Positions 1 to 6,740 of a stretch of 64,000 nt of DNA are shown one piece after another. Positions within the stretch are counted from its first letter, which is position 1; each line of letters begins with the position of its first letter. Origin of the DNA: Parabacteroides sp. AD58 (GTDB taxonomy: Bacteria > Bacteroidota > Bacteroidia > Bacteroidales > Tannerellaceae); assembly GCF_023744375.2 (NCBI RefSeq), contig NZ_CP146284.1:558001-622000 (forward strand), written 5' to 3'. The position numbers and the translations under genes are program-made. The notes under the pieces are model-generated. The model saw only the letters and a program-made list of their open reading frames with translations. It was not told the DNA's origin and searched no databases.

Positions 1-974
1 ACATAGAGATAAGCTTCAGGAATACAATAACCATCTGGACAATCTTCAGGACCGCAACTCTTATTCCAAGACAGACAAAGAGGCCACCTTTATGAGAATG
101 AAGGAGGATGCCATGCGCAACGGTCAGACAAAACCCGGATATAATCTTCAGATTGCTACGGAAAATCAATTCATTATCGATTATTCTCTTTTCCCGAATC
201 CGACTGACACCTTGACGATGATTCCCTTCCTGAAGTCCTTTGCCGACAGATACGGCCAGTTGGCTCATACGGTGGTTGCTGATTCCGGTTACGGATCAGA
301 AGAGAATTACCACTTTATGTCGGAAAACGGGATGGAAGCATACGTCAAATACAATTATTTCCACATGGAGCAGCGGCCAAGATTTAAACCGAATCCTTTT
401 AAAGCCGAAAACTTTTTCTACAATGAAGAACAGGATTACTGTGTCTGTCCAATGGGACAAAAGATGCAGAGGGCAGGCACCAGGCATACGAAAACCGAAT
501 CCGGATATGTAGTCGAATATGCCAGGTATAGGGCTGTCAGATGCGAAGGATGTCCGTTAAGATGTCTGTGTTTTAAAGCTAAAGGAAACAGGACGATAGA
601 ACTGAATCACCGACTCTGGATATACAAACAGAAAGCCCGGGAACTTCTCTGTTCCGAAGAAGGGCTGAAACACAGAGGGCAAAGGTGCATAGAACCGGAA
701 GCTGTATTTGGACAGATAAAATTCAACATGAACTACAAGCGCTTCCGTCATTTTGGAAAGGACAAGGTTCTCATGGACTTTTCCTTCCTGGCCATCGCCT
801 TCAATATAAAAAAGATGTGTACCAAGATGAATAAAGAGGGTATAAATTGGCCAATTAAACACCTTTACGGCCTTATTACCGCTCATTTAAGCTATTGGGA
901 ACAAAATAATCGAGATTATCTTCAGAATATCGCTGCCTGAAAAAGTTAACTACGCTCTTATCGTTGATAAAGAA
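1..974 (+). mobile_element. Insertion sequence, IS1182 type, right part only
   Basis: The transposase and its 3' flank make up the right part of an insertion sequence whose left part lies outside the window. The last coding base is 940. The next 34 bases (AT-rich, with GTTAACTACG) probably include the right terminal repeat. The end is set by elimination at the hairpin that terminates nadE, so the boundary is approximate. Confidence 0.55.
2..940 (+). CDS. IS1182-family transposase, C-terminal part (cut by window edge)
   Basis: This is the C-terminal part of a DDE transposase. The reading frame is open from base 2, so the gene starts outside the window. The stretch SYSKTDKEATFMRMKED followed by KPGYNLQIATE is typical of the IS1182/IS4-like DDE core, and VVADSGYGSEENYHFM carries a likely catalytic Asp. 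A cysteine-rich segment (CVCPMGQKM, then CEGCPLRCLCF) lies before a C-terminal region that ends in KYNF-like helices (IKFNMNYKRFRHFG), as in the family. No frameshift or internal stop is visible, so the copy may be intact. The element's right end is not certain. It should lie between the stop and the nadE terminator at 975, but without the left end the terminal inverted repeats cannot be matched. Confidence 0.85.
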   Translation, partial: HRDKLQEYNNHLDNLQDRNSYSKTDKEATFMRMKEDAMRNGQTKPGYNLQIATENQFIIDYSLFPNPTDTLTMIPFLKSFADRYGQLAHTVVADSGYGSEENYHFMSENGMEAYVKYNYFHMEQRPRFKPNPFKAENFFYNEEQDYCVCPMGQKMQRAGTRHTKTESGYVVEYARYRAVRCEGCPLRCLCFKAKGNRTIELNHRLWIYKQKARELLCSEEGLKHRGQRCIEPEAVFGQIKFNMNYKRFRHFGKDKVLMDFSFLAIAFNIKKMCTKMNKEGINWPIKHLYGLITAHLSYWEQNNRDYLQNIAA

Positions 975-1019
975 AAGAGGGTGAATCGCGTATTACGACA
1001 CACCCTCTTGTTTGTTTTA
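975..1019 (-). terminator. Rho-independent terminator of nadE, possibly bidirectional
   Basis: AAGAGGGTG (975-983) pairs perfectly with CACCCTCTT (1001-1009) around a 17-nt loop. Reading on the minus strand the hairpin is followed by TTTCTTTATC, and on the plus strand by GTTTGTTTTA. It lies directly after the nadE stop codon and could also stop transcription leaving the insertion sequence. Confidence 0.75.
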
Positions 1020-2954
1020 TTACAGTTTCTCTATTTCCTTGAGCCAGAGTGTTGCGGCTGCATCACTCGGCATGCGCCAGTCGCCGCGTGGCGAGAGGCT
1101 GATGCTTCCTACTTTCGGACCGTCGGGCAGGCAGCTGCGCTTGAACTGCTGCTGGAAGAAACGGCGGAAGAAGGTGTACAGCCATTTCTTGATAGTTTCG
1201 TCGGAATAAGCTCCGCGGAAAGCCTGCTGGGCCAGATAATAGATCTTGGCCGGTGTTGCTCCGAAGCGGATGAAGTGGTAGAGGAAGAAATCATGCAGCT
1301 CATAAGGACCGACCAGGTCTTCTGTTTTCTGCTGGATGTTTCCCTGTTCGTCCGCCGGAATCAGTTCCGGGCTGATGGGCGTATCCAGGATATCAAGCAA
1401 TGTCTCTTTGGAATCCTCGTCTACCCGGTTATGCGCCACCCATTCCACGAGGTATTTCACCAGTGTTTTCGGGATGCTGGCATTAACGCCGTACATCGAC
1501 ATGTGGTCGCCGTTATAAGTTGCCCAGCCCAAGGCCAGTTCGGATAAATCGCCCGTACCGATCACCAAGCCGTTTTCCTTGTTCGCCACGTCCATCAGAA
1601 TCTGTGTACGCTCGCGGGCTTGGCCGTTCTCATACGTGACATCGTGCACGCTGGCATCGTGATGAATATCCTGAAAGTGCTGCATACAGGCTTCTTTGAT
1701 GGATATTTCGCGGAAGGTGACGCCCAGTGAATGAATCAGATTGACGGCATTCCGATAGGTTCTGCCCGTCGTGCCGAATCCGGGCATAGTGATTCCGATG
1801 ATGCGGTTCCGCGGAATCTGGAGCAAGTCGAATGTCATGACAGTGACCAAAAGAGCCAAAGTAGAATCGAGGCCGCCGGAAATGCCGACAACAGCCGTTT
1901 TGGCATGCGTATGTACGATTCGTTTCGCCAGTCCGGACGTCTGCATCTGGAATATTTCTTCGCAGCGTTCGCGCAAAGCCAGTCCTTCGGGCGTGAAAGG
2001 ATGCGGATCGACAGTCCTTGACAACTTGTTGGCTGCTTCTTTCCGGTATTCCGGCAGGATGAACTCCAGTTCAAATCCGCGGTCTGTGTCTTTCGACAAG
2101 CTGCCTTCCGAGAAAGCCGTTGAAACAAGGCGGTCGTGGTACAGATATTCGACATCGATATCTGATATGATCAGTTGTTCATCCAATGAGAAGCGTTTGG
2201 ATTCGGCTAAGATGACACCATTTTCGGCTATTAAGGCACTGCCAGAGAAAACCAGATCGGTGGTCGATTCGCCGAAACCGCTGGAAGCATATACATATCC
2301 ACAAACGCAGCGGGCAGACTGCTGGGCAACCAGCTGTTTGCGATATGCATGTTTGCCGATCAGCTCATTGCTGGCCGAAAGATTGACGATGATATTGGCG
2401 CCCAACATGGCCAGTTCAGAGCTCGGAGGAACAGGCATCCACAAGTCTTCGCAGATTTCTACACCCACGGCTACTTCATCGGCGATGATGATCATCTGCT
2501 TCTGAAGCGGATAGAACCGGTCGCCAATCTCAATGAAGTCATTATCCAAGTCGTTTGATGACGTAAACCATCTTTTTTCCTGGAATTCTTTGTAGTTGGG
2601 CAAGTAAGTCTTCGGTACCACGCCAAGGATTTTGCCTTCCTGAATGGCAATAGCCGCATTAATCAGTTTGTTGTCTGTACGCAAAGGCGCTCCGACGAAT
2701 GCCAACAGCGGCAGATCGGCCGTGTTTTCTGCTAATTGAAGCAAGGCTGTTTCGGCGCTGTTGAGCAGCAAGTCCTGCTGAAACAGGTCCAGACACGTGT
2801 AGCCCGTGACTGATAATTCGGGGAATGCCATGATCTGGACGCCTTTGTCGGCTGCTTTGCGCATCAACTTCTCTATTTGTGTAATATTATAGAAGCAATC
2901 AGCCACCTGCACATTCGGAACGGCTGCTGCTACCTTTACAAATCCATGATTCAT
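1020..2954 (-). CDS. nadE: Glutamine-dependent NAD+ synthetase
   Basis: It catalyses the last step of NAD synthesis, amidating nicotinate adenine dinucleotide with ATP and ammonia taken from glutamine. The N-terminal half is a nitrilase-type glutaminase with the triad visible as E46 (FPELSVTGYTC), K115 (VPKTYLPN) and C168 (VEICEDLW). The C-terminal half is the ATP pyrophosphatase-type synthetase, with the SGGLDS P-loop at about residues 359-364. Its 644 residues match the two-domain glutamine-dependent enzyme and are too long for the ammonia-only form. The ATG at 2954 lies 25 bp from a TACTTTTG promoter box. The gene stands alone, divergent from the MFS gene. The name is secure. Confidence 0.96.
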   Translation of the reverse strand: MNHGFVKVAAAVPNVQVADCFYNITQIEKLMRKAADKGVQIMAFPELSVTGYTCLDLFQQDLLLNSAETALLQLAENTADLPLLAFVGAPLRTDNKLINAAIAIQEGKILGVVPKTYLPNYKEFQEKRWFTSSNDLDNDFIEIGDRFYPLQKQMIIIADEVAVGVEICEDLWMPVPPSSELAMLGANIIVNLSASNELIGKHAYRKQLVAQQSARCVCGYVYASSGFGESTTDLVFSGSALIAENGVILAESKRFSLDEQLIISDIDVEYLYHDRLVSTAFSEGSLSKDTDRGFELEFILPEYRKEAANKLSRTVDPHPFTPEGLALRERCEEIFQMQTSGLAKRIVHTHAKTAVVGISGGLDSTLALLVTVMTFDLLQIPRNRIIGITMPGFGTTGRTYRNAVNLIHSLGVTFREISIKEACMQHFQDIHHDASVHDVTYENGQARERTQILMDVANKENGLVIGTGDLSELALGWATYNGDHMSMYGVNASIPKTLVKYLVEWVAHNRVDEDSKETLLDILDTPISPELIPADEQGNIQQKTEDLVGPYELHDFFLYHFIRFGATPAKIYYLAQQAFRGAYSDETIKKWLYTFFRRFFQQQFKRSCLPDGPKVGSISLSPRGDWRMPSDAAATLWLKEIEKL

Positions 2955-2979
2955 CCTATAATTGTATTAAAGTGGAATA

Positions 2980-2987
2980 CAAAAGTA
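2980..2987 (-). promoter_or_regulatory. nadE promoter -7 box (TACTTTTG)
   Basis: The minus-strand sequence TACTTTTG matches the Bacteroidota -7 consensus TAnnTTTG exactly, 25 bp upstream of the nadE ATG. It lies 14 bp from the opposing MFS promoter box, so the two promoters overlap back to back. Confidence 0.65.
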
Positions 2988-3001
2988 CTGTTTTTTCTGG
3001 T

Positions 3002-3009
3002 TATCTTTG
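3002..3009 (+). promoter_or_regulatory. MFS transporter promoter -7 box (TATCTTTG)
   Basis: TATCTTTG matches TAnnTTTG, 38 bp upstream of the ATG at 3048. The leader is AT-rich with no strong Shine-Dalgarno site, as is usual in this phylum. Confidence 0.65.
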
Positions 3010-3047
3010 CAATGCAACAAATCATTAATTAAAATAGAAAGATAAAC

Positions 3048-4280
3048 ATGGAGATGAATGAACAGTTGGCATATCCGAAAGAACGAATCCGCTATGCGGT
3101 CTTGTCGTTCTTTCTGGCACAAGGATTATGCTTTTCGAGTTGGGCCAGCCGGATTCCGGATGTGAAGGCAATGTTTGATGTGTATGATGTATTTTATTGG
3201 GGATTAGTGCTATTCTTGATTCCGGTGGGTAAGTTCGTGGCTATTCCTTTAGCCGGCTTTCTGGTTTCTCGTCTGGGCAGTCGGGTTATGGTGCAGGCGA
3301 GCGTGTTCGGATATGCTCTGTCGTTGTTCTTGATCGGTGCTGTCTCTTCTATTTATGCATTGGGCGTGTGCCTTTTCTTCTTTGGTGTCTTCTGGAATTT
3401 ATGTGATATATCGCTCAATACGCAAGGTATCGTGATTGAGCGCCTGTTTGGGCGGACCATTATGGCTTCGTTTCATGGAGGCTGGAGCTTGGCTGCCTGT
3501 CTGGGTGCTGTCATGGGATTCTTTATGATCGTGGGCGGCGTTCCTCCTTTTATACATTTCACAGTTTCAGCTGTGCTGATTTTATTGGTCATCCTTTGCG
3601 GCAGACGGTATTTGCAGGACGACCGCGTCCGTCAGTTTGAAGAAGTGGAAGTCAAGGAAGAAAAGGGGCAGAAGGAAATGCCGGCCTTGTTGAGCTTTAT
3701 CCGCAAACCGGAACTGATCCTGATCCAGTTTGGTCTGGCTGGTCTGTTTGGTCTGATTGTGGAAAGTGCCATGTTCGACTGGAGCGGTCTCTACTTCGAG
3801 TCGGTGCTGCAAGTGCCTAAATCGCTGCAGATCGGGTTTCTTGTATTCATGGTGATGATGACGGTCGGCCGTTTTCTGGCTAACTGGGCTTATGGGCGGT
3901 TAGGTAAACAGCGGGTTTTGCAACTGGCAGGCGCTTTTATCTTTGTTGGTTTCTTCGTCTCCGCTCTTTTAGGTGGCGTATTTGAGAATATGGCGCTTAA
4001 AGTTCTGGTCAATTCATTGGGATTTATGCTGGTCGGACTTGGAATTTCGTGTGTCGTGCCTACGATTTATAGCCTGGTAGGAGCGAAGTCGCATACACCG
4101 GTCGGCATAGCTTTGACGATTCTTTCCAGCATCAGTTTTGTCGGCTCATTGGTCGCTCCGATATTGATTGGTGCGATATCAAAGGCCTTCGATCTGGAAT
4201 ATGCGTATCTGGTTGTCGGAGTATTGGGGCTTTGCCTCTTCCTGATGACTACTTATTGTAAAGCCTTCCGCGAGAAATAA
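3048..4280 (+). CDS. Major facilitator superfamily transporter (FucP-like)
   Basis: A 410-residue inner-membrane secondary transporter with about 12 hydrophobic segments, split by a charged central loop near residues 192-220 (QFEEVEVKEEKGQKE). The N-terminus (FFLAQGLCFSSWASRIPDVKAMF) and the conserved FHGGWSLAACLGA stretch in the N-terminal half resemble the sugar/drug MFS group often annotated as fucose-permease-like. No neighbouring sugar-metabolism genes suggest a substrate, so the substrate is unknown. It is monocistronic, with its own promoter box and a hairpin terminator at 4314-4363. The MFS assignment is firm; the subfamily is inference. Confidence 0.85.
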   Translation: MEMNEQLAYPKERIRYAVLSFFLAQGLCFSSWASRIPDVKAMFDVYDVFYWGLVLFLIPVGKFVAIPLAGFLVSRLGSRVMVQASVFGYALSLFLIGAVSSIYALGVCLFFFGVFWNLCDISLNTQGIVIERLFGRTIMASFHGGWSLAACLGAVMGFFMIVGGVPPFIHFTVSAVLILLVILCGRRYLQDDRVRQFEEVEVKEEKGQKEMPALLSFIRKPELILIQFGLAGLFGLIVESAMFDWSGLYFESVLQVPKSLQIGFLVFMVMMTVGRFLANWAYGRLGKQRVLQLAGAFIFVGFFVSALLGGVFENMALKVLVNSLGFMLVGLGISCVVPTIYSLVGAKSHTPVGIALTILSSISFVGSLVAPILIGAISKAFDLEYAYLVVGVLGLCLFLMTTYCKAFREK

Positions 4281-4313
4281 GAGAAGTCCTCGGATATTCA
4301 TATATAAATAGTT

Positions 4314-4375
4314 AGCCCCATAATTGTAGTCGCTTGGGCAAAGCAGACTGCTTTTATGGGGCTTATTATATATTT
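4314..4375 (+). terminator. Terminator between convergent MFS genes
   Basis: AGCCCCATA (4314-4322) pairs exactly with TATGGGGCT (4355-4363), with an inner partial stem AAAGCAG/CTGCTTT. It is followed by TATTATATATTTTATATTAG. It sits between the convergent MFS genes and can plausibly serve both strands. Confidence 0.7.
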
Positions 4376-4385
4376 TATATTAGAG

Positions 4386-5585
4386 TTAAGATTTGGCTGT
4401 TCTGAATGTCTTTGCCAAGGTAAATTTCCGGTTCAATGCCCGTAGTGTACAGATCAAAGAACCTAAAGAGCCTATTACAAATACAAGTCCGGTTGAAATC
4501 AGAATATTTCCCAGGCCGACCAGCGGAGAAACCAGTCCACCAAAAGCAAAACCTAATGCACCCAGCAGGGCAGAAGCAATACCGGCATTTGCCCGCGCGC
4601 TATCCATTGCCAAAGCATTAGAGGCAGTAAAGGTCAAACCTAACATAAGCAACAGGGCAATAAGTAAAGTTTCGTATATCCAAAAACTGCAGTCTGAATA
4701 AAAGGCGATGAGTAAACACAGAGAAGCCAGTAGCATGCCTGCGCTTCCGGTGTACAAGGCTTGTTCTGGATGCTTGAATTTGGCGGCCGAAGCGGCTGCA
4801 ATACCAATTGCTACAGCATTGATCCCAAAACAGATACTGAACATCAAAGGTGAAAAGCCATAGTGCTGTTGCATGATGAATGGGGCAGAAGATATATTGG
4901 CGAACAGGACACTTTGGGCAAATCCGTTTTGCAGGATGTAGCCGACATAACTACGATTGTGTAGAACTGTAATTAATCCGTGGTAAACATCAACCCACTT
5001 TGTCTTTCCCCGTTGTGCCGCTGGTAAGGTGTCATTAAAATGGATACTTCCGCTGAGCAGCAGGATACCGATCAGGAACAAAACCCAGAAGATTCCCTGC
5101 CAACCGGTTATATCTGCCATTGTACCGCCTACGATAGGAGCAGCAACCGGAGCTATTCCGTTGATGGCACCGATGATAGCCAGCATTTTGGCCAATTCTT
5201 TTCCACTGTATTTATCGGCAGCGATTGAACGGGAGATGACGATGCCTCCGGCTCCGGCCATTCCCTGAATAAGTCTCCAGCCAACAAACTGCATGATGTT
5301 TTGAGAATAAATGCAGCCGATTGTCGATAGAAGAAATAAACTCAATGCGCTGATAAGCGGTAGTCGTCTGCCGTATTTATCGCTTAGCGGACCGAACAAT
5401 AACTGTCCGACGGCCAGTCCGATCATACTGGTTGTCAAACCGAGTTGGATAAACGATGAAGTCGTATTAAAAAAGTGGGACATGGCCGGCAATGTCGGTA
5501 AATACATATCTGTCACGAAAGGACCGAAGGCCGTAAGCATTCCCAGAAAAACAAGGAGAAATAATTTTGAATTCTTTTTTGCCAT
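4386..5585 (-). CDS. Bcr/CflA-type multidrug efflux MFS transporter
   Basis: A 399-residue, 12-segment drug:proton antiporter of the inner membrane. Family marks are the N-terminal GMLTAFGPFVTDMYLPTLPA stretch, the cytoplasmic LSDKYGRR motif, and FVGWRLIQGMAGAGGIVISR in the fifth segment, all typical of the Bcr/CflA (DHA1) group that exports bicyclomycin, chloramphenicol and similar drugs. The actual substrate cannot be read from the sequence. The ATG at 5585 is followed at once by a lysine-rich start. A TAATTTTG promoter box lies 21 bp upstream. The AraC-type gene is transcribed away from the same 146-bp intergenic region, making it a candidate regulator. Confidence 0.9.
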   Translation of the reverse strand: MAKKNSKLFLLVFLGMLTAFGPFVTDMYLPTLPAMSHFFNTTSSFIQLGLTTSMIGLAVGQLLFGPLSDKYGRRLPLISALSLFLLSTIGCIYSQNIMQFVGWRLIQGMAGAGGIVISRSIAADKYSGKELAKMLAIIGAINGIAPVAAPIVGGTMADITGWQGIFWVLFLIGILLLSGSIHFNDTLPAAQRGKTKWVDVYHGLITVLHNRSYVGYILQNGFAQSVLFANISSAPFIMQQHYGFSPLMFSICFGINAVAIGIAAASAAKFKHPEQALYTGSAGMLLASLCLLIAFYSDCSFWIYETLLIALLLMLGLTFTASNALAMDSARANAGIASALLGALGFAFGGLVSPLVGLGNILISTGLVFVIGSLGSLICTLRALNRKFTLAKTFRTAKS

Positions 5586-5605
5586 TGTTCATTTTTATTT
5601 TGCCG

Positions 5606-5613
5606 CAAAATTA
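5606..5613 (-). promoter_or_regulatory. Promoter -7 box of the Bcr/CflA gene (TAATTTTG)
   Basis: On the minus strand TAATTTTG matches TAnnTTTG, 21 bp before the ATG at 5585. The divergent AraC-family promoter lies about 90 bp away, leaving room for a shared operator. Confidence 0.6.
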
Positions 5614-5702
5614 GAAAATTTGATAAGGTCTTTTTATTTCTTTTATTCTACAAAAGTTTTCATAATCGGAATAAAATACTTCCAGAAGTGGTTGAAATGA
5701 AT

Positions 5703-5710
5703 TATTTTTG
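5703..5710 (+). promoter_or_regulatory. Promoter -7 box of the AraC-type gene (TATTTTTG)
   Basis: TATTTTTG fits the -7 consensus. It overlaps a TTG at 5708 that would otherwise be an upstream in-frame start. Transcription should begin after this box, which favours the ATG at 5732 as the true start. Confidence 0.6.
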
Positions 5711-5731
5711 TTTCATAAAATTCCCTGTACG

Positions 5732-6592
5732 ATGGAACTATCAAAACTGGCTTCAATTTCTTCCATTCATTATGAAGAGACAGACCTGGCATTTCTCCGG
5801 CCTTTGCCGCAGATGCTTTCGTGTGGCATCCAATTGGTTTGTATCCGGGGTGAAGCCTTGGTATCGACAGGCGCGCAGCGTTTCTCCTTGAAACCGATGT
5901 CCGAGCTGATATTCTGGAGCGGAAGTATCATGCAACTATTGGAATCGTCAGACGATTTCAAAGTCCGCCTCCTGCTGTATCCGCAATCGTTGTTCCTGAA
6001 AGTAGCGGTCACGCTGGATACGACCTATTTTAATTACATCCGTGAGTTCCCCTATTTTGAGCATGGAAAAGACGGACGTCTGGAAAGTTGGAACTCCGTG
6101 AATTTGTGGATGGACATGGCAAAGATGCTGTTTGCGGAAAATCCTGGCCCCTTTACGGAACGATTGTCTGAAAACTATCTGCAAAGTATGCTGATGTGGA
6201 TCTTTTCCTCCATTCCGGAGCAGTATGTTTCAGCCACCGAATCCTATACAAGGAAACAAGTACTTTTTCACCGGTTCATGCATCTGATACACGAATATGC
6301 CCTCAAGGAACACCAGGTTTCCTTTTATGCGGAGAAACTCTGCATATCAACCCGGTATTTATGTGCGATCACCGCGTCGCACTCGCAAGGAAAGACTCCT
6401 AAGCAGTTGATTGACGAACAATTGTCGGCCGAAGTCATGGTACAACTGAATAGGCTGGATTTGTCATTATCCGAAATTGCCGCTGTCTGTAGCTTCCCTG
6501 ATTCGTCGTATTTGAGCCGCTTTTTCAAGAAAATAACCGGTGTCTCACCGAACGAATACCGGTCGAAGAGAATTTCAGGGAACGGACTTTAA
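5732..6592 (+). CDS. AraC family transcriptional regulator
   Basis: A 286-residue regulator with a C-terminal double helix-turn-helix of about 100 residues. It shows the family's second-helix signature (LSLSEIAAVCSFPDSSYLSRFFKKITGVSP) and FYAEKLCISTRYLCAI as the first helix-turn-helix. The N-terminal part (about residues 1-180) is a sensing domain with an AraC-like cupin flavour but no recognisable ligand signature. Start choice: the frame extends back to a TTG at 5708, but that codon overlaps the promoter box, so ATG 5732 (MELSKLAS) is preferred. Divergence from the efflux gene suggests local control of that pump, which is inference. Confidence 0.88.
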   Translation: MELSKLASISSIHYEETDLAFLRPLPQMLSCGIQLVCIRGEALVSTGAQRFSLKPMSELIFWSGSIMQLLESSDDFKVRLLLYPQSLFLKVAVTLDTTYFNYIREFPYFEHGKDGRLESWNSVNLWMDMAKMLFAENPGPFTERLSENYLQSMLMWIFSSIPEQYVSATESYTRKQVLFHRFMHLIHEYALKEHQVSFYAEKLCISTRYLCAITASHSQGKTPKQLIDEQLSAEVMVQLNRLDLSLSEIAAVCSFPDSSYLSRFFKKITGVSPNEYRSKRISGNGL

Positions 6593-6650
6593 GCACATAT
6601 TTGCATTTATGAAAAGTAAAGAATTTTTTTATTCTCTCGATTATTATTTC

Positions 6651-6658
6651 TATTTTTG
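6651..6658 (+). promoter_or_regulatory. pheT promoter -7 box and structured leader
   Basis: TATTTTTG lies 82 bp upstream of pheT. The leader between them contains a hairpin, TGAGTTGTT (6674-6682) with AATAACTCA (6697-6705), one G-T pair included. No leader peptide rich in Phe codons is visible. Confidence 0.6.
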
Positions 6659-6740
6659 CAAGTCATTAAGGCTTGAGTTGTTGTTTTCGAGTATGAAATA
6701 ACTCATTCAGAAAAGAGAATATAGAAAAACTTAAATAACA

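Noticed and set aside
981..1547. 188-codon plus-strand frame within nadE
   Set aside because: Antisense shadow beginning inside the terminator hairpin.
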